Positions 1 through 7,607 of a stretch of DNA of 64,000 nucleotides are shown here, in pieces (position 1 is the first letter of the stretch; each line of letters opens with the position of its first letter). The stretch is from Candidatus Brocadia sp. (GTDB lineage Bacteria > Planctomycetota > Brocadiia > Brocadiales > Brocadiaceae). The stretch covers positions 1 through 64,000 of the forward strand of contig WYAU01000007.1 in NCBI GenBank assembly GCA_011525665.1, given 5' to 3'. The position numbers were made by a program, and so were the translations under genes. Below the pieces are notes generated by a model that saw only the letters and a list, made by a program, of their open reading frames with translations, did not search any database and was not told the DNA's origin.

Positions 1-1
1 A

Positions 2-126
2 GTGCCGCAGGGCGGTATCATATCGCCGTTGCTGTCGAACCTTTACCTCAACGAAGTGGATGAGATGATGGAGCGGGCAGGAGAAGTAACCCGCCGCAAC
101 GGATACTACAATCTTGAATTTATCCG
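2..126 (+). pseudogene. Group II intron reverse transcriptase fragment
   Basis: Frame 2 opens at the window edge with PQGGIISPLLSNLYLNEVD, the RT motif-4 region of group II intron-encoded reverse transcriptase/maturases. The catalytic YADD box expected some 20 residues later is absent: similarity stops around NGYYNLEFIR and the frame ends at base 169. This is therefore a 3'-truncated relic whose 5' part lies outside the window. It abuts the remains of a secreted-protein gene, so an intron insertion followed by deletion may have destroyed that gene's 5' end. The family call is firm from the motif; the history is inferred. Confidence 0.75.
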
Positions 127-521
127 GTCTACGACCAGATGGACAAACGGGGAAAACTGCGGGAAGTGATGGCAAAGATATTGCTAAACAGGCAAACGGG
201 AGTACAGCAATAACCCTACTTTACTTCGAAGCGAAGGCAGATACCAGTGGTAATGTTGTCCTGACGTGGGAAACGGCCACCAAGATCGATAACGCTGGTT
301 TCAATATCTACCGCGCCAGGAGGAGCGAGGACGGTACTTACAAAAAGATCAACGATACCCTCATCCCTGCCCAGGGCAATGCCACTTCCGGGGCTAGTTA
401 CAGCTATGTAGACACACCGCCAGCAAAAGGCACGTATTATTACAAGCTTGAGGACATAGACTACAACGGCGTAAGCACGATGCACGGTCCCGGAAAAGGT
501 GAGGGTGAAGTCGGGGAATAA
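114..521 (+). pseudogene. Orphan C-terminal Fn3-like module of a secreted protein
   Basis: From about base 198 this frame encodes the same ~95-residue module that ends four proteins on the other strand: an AITLxYFxAK opening, VxLTWETATKIDNAGFNIYRA, INDTLIPAQGNATSGASYSY, and LEDIDYNGVSTMHGP at the end. No signal peptide or N-terminal domain precedes it, and the first ~28 residues read through the junction with the reverse-transcriptase relic. I read it as the 3' remnant of a larger gene, perhaps untranslated. It is still followed by a 40-residue peptide gene in the same spacing seen at the intact copies, which suggests that module and peptide were duplicated or moved together. Confidence 0.7.
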
Positions 522-715
522 TGCGACACGTAGGGGCGTTAGGTGAGTGATTGAGAGAAGGCGGGTGTCAGGGGTCTGGGGTCAGGGATCAGTGGTCGGA
601 TAAAAAGGCGTTCAGCGATCGGCTTTCAGCAGTCAGGCAAAGGGCTGAAGGCTGACCGCTGACGGCGAATGCTTGGATTGATATCGAAAATTTTTATAGA
701 GAAAGGAGGCAGACA
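522..715 (+). other. Non-coding spacer with short TCAGC/GTCAG repeats
   Basis: No plausible gene. The spacer is rich in related short words (GTCAGGG, ATCAGTGG, TCAGCAGTCAGG, GCTGACCGCTGAC) that can pair with one another. Similar words lie in the spacers before the other two peptide genes (about 11840-11890 and 14500-14560). They look like degenerate dispersed-repeat DNA. Confidence 0.45.
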
Positions 716-838
716 ATGGAAGGTGAAAAATCATCCGCCTACGAAGCGCCAGAAGTGATTACCTACACCGACGAAGAGATATTTGAGAAGCTGGGTCCTG
801 CACACACCGGTTCTCTCAGAGCGGACAGTACCTTCTAA
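716..838 (+). CDS. 40-residue YxxP peptide, copy 1 (putative RiPP-like precursor)
   Basis: A 40-codon gene with a strong AAAGGAGG ribosome-binding site 7 bases before ATG. The product starts MEGEKSSAYEAPEVI, continues TYTDEEIFEKLGPAHTGSL and ends RADSTF. Two further copies (11629-11751 and 14328-14450) are near-identical from Tyr9 to Leu34 and differ mainly in residues 3-8 and the last six. There is no signal peptide, membrane segment or cysteine. The YxxPxV motif resembles the leader motif bound by PqqD-like recognition elements in lasso-peptide precursors (YxxPxL; established for that family), and a PqqD-like gene lies in the same locus. Precursor or tag function is inferred. The gene faces the minus-strand nucleotidyltransferase gene, and the 186 bases between them hold nothing recognisable. 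Confidence 0.75.
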   Translation: MEGEKSSAYEAPEVITYTDEEIFEKLGPAHTGSLRADSTF

Positions 839-1024
839 GGAGAATCACGGTGAAGGGGTGTTGCTGGTGTGCTCTTGCCATCATCAACACCCCTCTCAAA
901 GGCCATCCCCGATTTTCGGAATATCTTCCCCCGCACGTATTCCCCCCTTCGTCCTCCTTCTGTATTCATCTTGCGACTACACAACATCTCAGGCCAAGTT
1001 GTCAAAAATGATAGGGCATCCCTG

Positions 1025-2071
1025 TTAACTCCACGGTTTGGTTTTCCAAATATGCTTCATCTTTCGCCATACCTGATACCATCGATAGGTTGCGTACGGG
1101 AGAATCAAAGCCCACTGGGCTTTCCGCATTAACTTATTTCTCTTGTTTTTTTTAAAATAGGGAAATGAAGAAGACAAGGTTATGCCCCGGCTTACCCGGT
1201 TTATTAAATAACGCATTAGTGCCGCCCGTGCTTTACTGTCCGCTAATTTCTCAAGCGCTCCTTCCGGCAGGTTGCATCCCACGGTCATTTTAGTGATCAG
1301 AATTGCAGCGTAAATAATATTGTTACAGTCATACTCCCTGGCGTTCCTTGTGAGTTCTTCCCATTTCAAGTCATTATATTTATTGATAATTTCTGCAATA
1401 TCACAGAGCGCTTTCAGCCGAAAAAACCTCTTCCTGCAACTGTTGATGCATACCGACAGAAGCATATCTTCCGGCGACATCACAAACACGTCGCATCCCC
1501 TCCATCTGATTCTGGTCGCATTGTCCCAAATTCTGTGAAAGTTTATCGGCAAAACTCCATCCATATCGACATCATGGTGGCTAAAGTATTCGCACTCAAT
1601 ACTGAGATTATGGAGCAACGAGGCGATTTCTTTTTTGTCTTCTTTCGCCATGTCCCTTCTTCTTCGCCTTACAATTAAATCAACGTCGCTGGAAGTCATA
1701 TACCAGGGCTGATCGTATACGAGAATATCCAGAGCAGCCCCTTTTATAAGCATGACATCGATGGACTTCCTTTTAAAGAAAGATAACACTTCCACGATTT
1801 TTTCTGCGCGCCGATCCTTCCGCACAATATTGGTTGCAACACACAGTTTAAATTTCTCTATAATATCGTGAGGAATCCCAAGATTCGCATGAGCGCTACA
1901 CTTCATCAAATTAGAATAGGTCAGTGAGGCAACTCCGTGCAGCATCGCTGCCGAATAAACGATATCCCAGCAAACCTTTTCGTTATTGCCTATATCGATC
2001 ACGGTTTCCCGATGTGCAGAGAGAAAGTTTTGCCGGGCACAGGCAAAGAGAAGTTTATCTTCCGGTCTCAT
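1025..2071 (-). CDS. Nucleotidyltransferase-family protein (PF14907/NTP_transf_5 type)
   Basis: The 348-residue product carries the signature of this uncharacterised nucleotidyltransferase family: LIKGAALDILVYDQPWYM at about residues 108-125, followed by SDVDLIV (128-134), whose two Asp would bind metal. The C-terminal third is helical and basic. Members commonly sit beside PqqD-like and HprK-like genes in RiPP and exosortase-type loci; the substrate is unknown. Here it is the last gene of a minus-strand run HprK-like, C25 peptidase, S26 peptidase, NTase, starting 40 bases after the S26 stop. The ATG has GAGG only 4 bases upstream, so the start is approximate. It could modify a peptide or a carrier, but nothing in the sequence shows which. 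Confidence 0.8.
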   Translation of the reverse strand: MRPEDKLLFACARQNFLSAHRETVIDIGNNEKVCWDIVYSAAMLHGVASLTYSNLMKCSAHANLGIPHDIIEKFKLCVATNIVRKDRRAEKIVEVLSFFKRKSIDVMLIKGAALDILVYDQPWYMTSSDVDLIVRRRRRDMAKEDKKEIASLLHNLSIECEYFSHHDVDMDGVLPINFHRIWDNATRIRWRGCDVFVMSPEDMLLSVCINSCRKRFFRLKALCDIAEIINKYNDLKWEELTRNAREYDCNNIIYAAILITKMTVGCNLPEGALEKLADSKARAALMRYLINRVSRGITLSSSFPYFKKNKRNKLMRKAQWALILPYATYRWYQVWRKMKHIWKTKPWS

Positions 2072-2110
2072 GGCCTCATTCTGTTCATGTATTTCCGCAG
2101 CAAAAATAAA

Positions 2111-2707
2111 TTATTCTCTCCAACGGCAGAGAGATGCAAAGACAACTCTGCGAACAAGCAGTGAAAAAAAACGCATGCCCCGTCGCAAAAAAACGGCAAA
2201 TTGACCCGGCCTGCGCTCCAAGGGTTTATGATTGAAGATCCGACCGCAACTGCGCAATTTTGCCGAAGCCACTGTACTAACGGCAATGAGCCATCCCCCC
2301 ATTTGCAACGTGACGGTCTCAAGAGATATTCGCCTGCCTCCTCTCTCGATGCCGATTACACGTCCGATGACCTCCTTACCGTCAACGGGAGGATCGAATT
2401 GGAGGGCATTATCCCCTTTGGTAATGAATGTGGCTCCATCCTTGCTTTTGTAAATACCGAGCACCCGATGAGCAAAAAGCTTGTTCTTGTCCCGGAAAAC
2501 GACTACATCGCCGCGTCTTATACCAGAGGTGCAGTGTGTTACCACTACATGATCGCCATCCCGGATAAGGGGAAGCATACTTCGTCCGGTAATGGGGATA
2601 AGGCGCTGTTTTCCCGTCTCGCCCCATATGCCCAGCACCGCTTCTATGATGGGCTCCTGCACGGGCTTCCTCTCGGCATTCGTATCTTCCCAAGGCATTT
2701 TTGACAT
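2111..2707 (-). CDS. S26 signal peptidase, ER/SipW (Ser-His) type
   Basis: Signal-peptidase core in order: ITGRSMLPLIRDGDHV with nucleophile Ser43, LFAHRVLG with His80, and TKGDNALQFDP with Asp99. A His in place of the bacterial Lys general base is the ER/archaeal/SipW arrangement. The 198-residue form assumes ATG at 2707; an upstream ATG at 2794 would add 29 basic residues, and neither start has a clear ribosome-binding site. There is no convincing N-terminal membrane anchor; a moderately hydrophobic stretch lies near residues 136-150. Position between the C25 peptidase and the NTase suggests it processes a secreted product of this locus rather than serving as the housekeeping leader peptidase. 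Confidence 0.8.
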   Translation of the reverse strand: MSKMPWEDTNAERKPVQEPIIEAVLGIWGETGKQRLIPITGRSMLPLIRDGDHVVVTHCTSGIRRGDVVVFRDKNKLFAHRVLGIYKSKDGATFITKGDNALQFDPPVDGKEVIGRVIGIERGGRRISLETVTLQMGGWLIAVSTVASAKLRSCGRIFNHKPLERRPGQFAVFLRRGMRFFSLLVRRVVFASLCRWRE

Positions 2708-2824
2708 TTTTAACAAGAATTTAATGAAATGTGTCACATTAACTTTGCAATTTACATTTTTACTTTCCCTTTTACACGTCTGCTTCCGGCTCATTCCGAT
2801 TGGACGGAGGGACCGGTTTAACCC

Positions 2825-5800
2825 TTATTTCGTCTCTATGGTAAAAGGAGAATCCGATCTGTCCTTGCCTCCTTTTTTCCCGGACTCATCAAATCCTGTC
2901 ACCTCTATGAGACACTTTGTCCTGGTGTTTTTCGTGTTCGGTACGTCCCAATCGTAACTTGTATCTGTTACATTCTTTGCTATCTTTTTCCATGAACGCC
3001 CCTTGTTTAGGGAGTACCTGAGTTTGAATGTTACCATAGATTCCGGCGCTGTCCACTGCACGGTAAAAGTCGACCCGGCTGCTATGACTTCTCCTCCATT
3101 AGGAGCAAGCACTGACAAGGGAGATCCGGAATCGGCGGAGACACCTAATTCCGTCACGGGGTCGCCAAAGAGCACAAAGGTTTCAACCAACTCACCCCAA
3201 AAACTGTTTTGACTGTATGTAGCGATCTTGGCATCTGTTGTGGAGGCGCCCAGGCCGTACTGTTTATCCTGAAAAAGCGACTTGTAGAATTCACTCATCA
3301 GTATCTGATGGCCGGAGGTATAACTCAAGGCAGTGGGCGCCCAGACTGCTACCGCCCCTTTATCCTGAAGCCGCTGAAACTCTTCGGCAACAGAAACCTG
3401 TGGTTTTGTCCCCGTAAAGAAACCATTCAGGCAATCTGCTACGGTCACTACAGGAAACTTGTCGGTATTGTTTAACGATTTAATATCAGAAAGCCCCAGG
3501 ATTGAATCACCGCCATTCCACAGCCCCCACCTTTCCACGGACCCATGCCCGGTGTAGTTGACCAGAAGGCTTCCCTCATTGATATGCTTTATGATGTCTT
3601 TTGTGGGATCTCCCGATGTATATTTGCTTACGTAAACCTTGTTGGCCGTGTAGTCTTCAGGCAAAAGGCCGACAAGCTGCTCCGACATTTCTTCAAATGA
3701 AGAATCGTCATCATCTGCCACAAAGAGTGCATTTTTATTCCAGGAGTTTTTAGGCGGGTTTAGCTGATAGGAGATGATCTTGTCTACAATGTCATCCGCC
3801 TGTGACTTGCTGTCTGTGCTGAGCCGGCCGATAAACATATCAGGCAGGATGTCATCGCCGCTCAAGAGGACAAACCAGTTGTCCGATGGCGTCTCTCCCA
3901 ATATGTCCGTTTCAATGAGCTGGGAGGGCACGTAGTTCACGGTGCCGGTGTTAAGATTGTCCTTGTAGTCCTGGCAAGCGTCTCCAATCAGCAAAACGTA
4001 CGTTGGCGCCGGAGCCGTCCAATTGTTGTAAGCATATAACAGAAAATCCCGTATGGCCTGCGGATGAAATATGCCGAAGGTAAACTCGTCGTAAATATCA
4101 TCAATCTTGGCCGTAGCAACCCTCAAACCCGAATCGCTCCGATGCTTGGCGAGCTTTTGAGCGGCAGTATAAAAATCCTCATGGGTAATGATGATACAGT
4201 CGGCCGCATTGCCGGTGGATTTCCAGGATGATGGTTGATCGACCTCAATGCCGGCGGGTGATTTACCCTGTGCCATTGTCTGCGCCAGGTATCGTGTTCC
4301 CGCCTGAGCGGTATCCTCAAATTGCAGCGTGTAGGCGCCCTCTTTGGCTAAAATATTTGTATTGATGACGAGACCTACGTTGGCAGGATCCGTCACGTCG
4401 AAAACCTCTATGTCGTCACTGCTAAAGCCGGCGACTTCAAATTGAAAAGCGCCGCCTGTTGGCGCGCTGAAGAGTAGTTCGTTATTCTCCGCCACATAGG
4501 TATCAAAATAGTCAATCTCTATCCAGTTTACAAAAACCTGATCCACCTTTGCCCCGGTATCCCCAACAGACTCCACGCGAACGATATTGACCCCTTCGTT
4601 CAGATAGGAATGGGGCACAGACACTTCATGATCGAAGATATTCATGCCGTCCCACAATTGATCATCTATCACAACGCTGTTAAGATAGATCTTTGTATGA
4701 TGATCAGGATTAGTCTGGGCATCGGTGCGTCCCTTCAATCTGACGCGCACCGTTGCTGTGCCGGCCGAAGACGAAATGTTTGTGAGGGCGAGGGAATAGT
4801 CTTCTGACGCAGGGGCGCTGAGCTTGTCTCCCCAAAACCAGTGGTCCTGCCCACTGCCGTTGGGAATGGTTTGCCAGTAATAGGTGTCTTCCTCTGCATG
4901 CAGTGTGGCAGGAAATTGGGTGGGCACAGCGGCGTTACTCGAGATGGCGCCATCGAGCATTTTCATTCGTTGGCCATTGCCTTCATCCATCGTTAGCCAG
5001 TATATATTTTTCGTTGTATACGTATCGTTTGTGGCGGTACCATAAAAGAGGATATAATCTGTGGTATTGAATACGCCATCGTCCTCCCCGTGGACATAGA
5101 TGGGGATCCCGGCGCCCCGATTGCTGAGCTTAATCGCGCGGGGGTCTGTTGTGTTTAGATGGAATCCTGCATCAGCGAGATCATTGTATGTGAGTTTATA
5201 TATGCCGTCTTCCGTTACGCCGATCTTGAGGTTAGGAGTACTGCTGGTTGTAACGATATCTTTGGTCCTGATATCGTTGTGGGGCGGTACTTCCCTTCTA
5301 CCGGAAGGCCTCCCTAACGCATCATAGTTCAAAATCCTGCTTCTCAGCAGGTTCTCGTATGCAGGGCTGACGCCCGGCATCCGGGTAACGGCCCGTGACG
5401 GAAGATCACTCCAGGTGATTTTGGCAAGGATACGCCGGTAAAGACGCACTTCACCCGTAACAGGGTTATATTGCACCGGATAGAATTGTACCTGAGCTAC
5501 AGGCTGATCACGCATATATCCCGTGTAACCTATCTCAGCAGATGAACCGGGGTAAAAGGCGTTTGTGGCATAGATCTTATCATTAAGTCCAAAGGTTTGT
5601 TTGATGCCGTGCATGTTAGCCCAATTGTCTCCCGCCACTTTTAAGGCCGGCGCCGGATAGAGACGGTATCCGTTCATCGTTTCATAGCTGGCATCCAGGA
5701 CTTGCACGGAAACCCCTTCCGGGGAAGGCAGGCCTATCATCGCGCCACGCAGGGGAATTTGGGGTTCACCGGGCCTGGCGCTTTGCTCCATTTCGGGTAT

Positions 5801-6007
5801 GATTATTCTGTGATATACCTGTCCTTCATGTTCTATCGTTTCGGTCTGAAAGTCGCCGACCTTCAATTCAAGGACGACAGCCTGCCCGTCAGAACCAACT
5901 ACTTTCAGGTGATTTTCTGACGGCGACCCCGCCAGGAGAGGCGGGGAACCGTTTCCCAAAATCAGCAGGAAAACGAGAAGCATGTTTTTCTTAAGAATCT
6001 CAGCCAT
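2825..6007 (-). CDS. Secreted gingipain-like C25 cysteine peptidase
   Basis: A 1060-residue exported protein. The signal peptide is about residues 1-26 (KKNMLLVFLLILG core). A gingipain-type propeptide region follows (about 30-220, LPSPEGVSVQVLDASY), then a beta-rich region and the C25 catalytic domain (about 590-950) with LVNYTGHGS (His821) and VVTVADCLNGFF (Cys859), matching the family's His/Cys dyad. The last ~95 residues form an Ig-like domain (PNGGEVIAAGSTFTVQW) and not a type IX secretion C-terminal domain. ATG at 6007 has GAGGAGG 9 bases upstream; a TTG at 6016 lies too close to it. Its neighbours (HprK-like, S26 peptidase, NTase) make it a candidate processing enzyme for the surface proteins or peptides of this locus; that role is inferred. 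Confidence 0.88.
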   Translation of the reverse strand: MAEILKKNMLLVFLLILGNGSPPLLAGSPSENHLKVVGSDGQAVVLELKVGDFQTETIEHEGQVYHRIIIPEMEQSARPGEPQIPLRGAMIGLPSPEGVSVQVLDASYETMNGYRLYPAPALKVAGDNWANMHGIKQTFGLNDKIYATNAFYPGSSAEIGYTGYMRDQPVAQVQFYPVQYNPVTGEVRLYRRILAKITWSDLPSRAVTRMPGVSPAYENLLRSRILNYDALGRPSGRREVPPHNDIRTKDIVTTSSTPNLKIGVTEDGIYKLTYNDLADAGFHLNTTDPRAIKLSNRGAGIPIYVHGEDDGVFNTTDYILFYGTATNDTYTTKNIYWLTMDEGNGQRMKMLDGAISSNAAVPTQFPATLHAEEDTYYWQTIPNGSGQDHWFWGDKLSAPASEDYSLALTNISSSAGTATVRVRLKGRTDAQTNPDHHTKIYLNSVVIDDQLWDGMNIFDHEVSVPHSYLNEGVNIVRVESVGDTGAKVDQVFVNWIEIDYFDTYVAENNELLFSAPTGGAFQFEVAGFSSDDIEVFDVTDPANVGLVINTNILAKEGAYTLQFEDTAQAGTRYLAQTMAQGKSPAGIEVDQPSSWKSTGNAADCIIITHEDFYTAAQKLAKHRSDSGLRVATAKIDDIYDEFTFGIFHPQAIRDFLLYAYNNWTAPAPTYVLLIGDACQDYKDNLNTGTVNYVPSQLIETDILGETPSDNWFVLLSGDDILPDMFIGRLSTDSKSQADDIVDKIISYQLNPPKNSWNKNALFVADDDDSSFEEMSEQLVGLLPEDYTANKVYVSKYTSGDPTKDIIKHINEGSLLVNYTGHGSVERWGLWNGGDSILGLSDIKSLNNTDKFPVVTVADCLNGFFTGTKPQVSVAEEFQRLQDKGAVAVWAPTALSYTSGHQILMSEFYKSLFQDKQYGLGASTTDAKIATYSQNSFWGELVETFVLFGDPVTELGVSADSGSPLSVLAPNGGEVIAAGSTFTVQWTAPESMVTFKLRYSLNKGRSWKKIAKNVTDTSYDWDVPNTKNTRTKCLIEVTGFDESGKKGGKDRSDSPFTIETK

Positions 6008-6148
6008 AACAAACAACCTCCTCTCTCGGGTTTAATTTCATCACGAAATGCAAACGGAAAATTGCAAAATTGAGGAACTCATAGCAGTCTGTTTTTTTGA
6101 AAAAAATCCTTCACCGGCGCTTGAGAACGCGCATTTTTCACCAATTCC

Positions 6149-7315
6149 TTATACACTAACCAGATTACATACCAAATCGGCCATTTCATGCAGGGGGCCA
6201 ACGGAGAGCCGATGGCAGTCTGCCTGGCCCATAATGGCGGATAACTCCATAACCAGCCGTGCAGAACTGCCGCCAAACTCATCATGCAGGAGTTCAGACA
6301 TATATCCGCCCTGAAACCTGCTCAGCAGATCCATGACGGCCTGGCTCTTTGGAATCGGTTTGAGTCTGGCGGGTCTTTCAAACGTAGGACGCGCCCTTGC
6401 GCCTTTGATGACGTCCAGCACTAATATCCGGCGCTCCCTGCACAATGCCTCTATCCGGGAAAGCACGAAACTCGGACGTACCGCGCGAAACCTGAGCGTC
6501 GGAAAACCGCAATCTGTCTCCACCCGGAGCCCGGTTACGCCCTCATTTTGACCAGCGGCGGCGAGGAGTGCGTCGTCCAGACGATCGACCATAACGCATA
6601 ACTCCTGCCCTGCATTGTCCTGTAACTCACCCTGCGCCTCTGCAGGATCTTGCAAGATAATAATGTGACGAATAGGCGCTGCCTCTCCCAGGCTGCCAGG
6701 TTTTATCTCCTCGATATCCAAAAGCAGCTTATCCATCCATGCCGAGGCTCTGCTGACCAGAGCCGGGAAGCCGGCGATTTCTAAGGTACCTCCGCGGATC
6801 CAGAGGCACCGGGGAAACGGATGCACACGATGATCATCCCGTCCCAGCGCCGCCATTTCATCCGAAAGGAACTTGAATCCCCGCCGTATAAGTTCTAAAA
6901 CAAGGGTCGTCTTGCCATGTCTGGTATCAGCGGTAATAATTATACCCCGATCTTTGCAAGAAACAACGCCGGCGTGAATCAACACGTGGGAGCGTACCTT
7001 CGTTGTTATGGTACTCAGGATGCTTTCATAGGCGTACCCTTCCAAAAACTCCTGATTGCTTACAGGCCAAACTTCCCCATTTAAAATAATAACCGGCTTA
7101 CCCTGGTGTTTATCAGAATTTGCTATCAATGTGAACTCGACTTGTGATCGCGCTGTTGACGGCGGTTTATCATTTTGGAATCGATGGTACATCCGGGCAA
7201 AAAGAGTGATAAAATTGACGGAATCCGATTTAATAATCGTATCCAGATCAAAAAAGCGCAGATTCAGTTGACGGGTAATCGAATCTTTTTCTTTGAACAT
7301 GGGATCCATAGGCAT
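6149..7315 (-). CDS. HPr-kinase-like protein (HprK-related kinase family)
   Basis: The 388-residue protein has the HprK-type P-loop: HAGVVSCKDRGIIITAD precedes TRHGKTT (residues 131-137), then FLSDEMAALG (149-158). His115 and the SDE acidic patch occur as in HPr-kinase relatives. It lacks the N-terminal domain of true HPr kinase and is not beside HPr or PTS genes. Relatives are found with PqqD-like proteins and nucleotidyltransferases, and one branch phosphorylates a lasso peptide (paeninodin-type kinases; established). Here it is the first gene of the run into C25, S26 and NTase, with a strong terminator hairpin 70 bases upstream, so it probably has its own promoter. No ribosome-binding site is clear; ATG codons at residues 1, 3 and 6 are all possible starts. 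Confidence 0.82.
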   Translation of the reverse strand: MPMDPMFKEKDSITRQLNLRFFDLDTIIKSDSVNFITLFARMYHRFQNDKPPSTARSQVEFTLIANSDKHQGKPVIILNGEVWPVSNQEFLEGYAYESILSTITTKVRSHVLIHAGVVSCKDRGIIITADTRHGKTTLVLELIRRGFKFLSDEMAALGRDDHRVHPFPRCLWIRGGTLEIAGFPALVSRASAWMDKLLLDIEEIKPGSLGEAAPIRHIIILQDPAEAQGELQDNAGQELCVMVDRLDDALLAAAGQNEGVTGLRVETDCGFPTLRFRAVRPSFVLSRIEALCRERRILVLDVIKGARARPTFERPARLKPIPKSQAVMDLLSRFQGGYMSELLHDEFGGSSARLVMELSAIMGQADCHRLSVGPLHEMADLVCNLVSV

Positions 7316-7383
7316 GCGCCGTCTTTCAATCCGAATTCCATCTTTTTATCATAAAAAAACTTTTCAGTTCTTCAGCCGTCGAA

Positions 7384-7407
7384 GAAAAAAACCGGCACAC
7401 GGTTTTT
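7384..7407 (-). terminator. Rho-independent terminator upstream of the HprK-like gene
   Basis: On the minus strand AAAAACCG, a 5-base loop and CGGTTTTT run into a T-rich tract. It lies downstream of the 7608 propeller gene and separates that unit from the HprK-like operon. Confidence 0.65.
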
Positions 7408-7471
7408 GGGCAGAGCAAATGAAACATATTTTTTTAAAAATACACGTTATATAAATAATTGTACCAAAGAA

Positions 7472-7506
7472 ATGAAAGATAGGCAACGAAGTTGTCTATC
7501 TTTCAT
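7472..7506. repeat. 16-bp near-perfect hairpin
   Basis: ATGAAAGATAGGCAAC and its reverse complement are separated by only 3 bases, with a single G-T wobble. It lies between two other hairpins in the 290-base gap after the propeller gene. It may act as a transcript end or an mRNA-stabilising element. Confidence 0.6.
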
Positions 7507-7541
7507 GGTTACGCCTATTTCACAACCATATAAAATTGTGA

Positions 7542-7577
7542 GGGGGCGCCAGGCGGCAAAACCGCCCTGACGCCCCC
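7542..7577 (-). terminator. GC-rich terminator-like hairpin after the propeller gene
   Basis: Two blocks, GGGGGCG and CAGGCGG, pair with CCGCCCTG and CGCCCCC around a CAAAA loop. It starts 30 bases after the stop of the 7608 gene on the minus strand. No T tract follows directly, so it may block 3' decay as much as terminate. Confidence 0.55.
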
Positions 7578-7607
7578 CGCTGCGCGTTCTTGTGATGGCC
7601 GTTCCGT

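Noticed and set aside
2-126. Reverse transcriptase as part of a diversity-generating retroelement or retron
   Set aside because: The visible motif PQGGIISPLLSN is of group II intron type, and no template/variable repeat pair or msr/msd-like sequence is visible.
2728-2745. AATGTGTCACATT palindrome near the S26 start as another operator
   Set aside because: It lacks the CATG centre of the other operators and has no promoter nearby.
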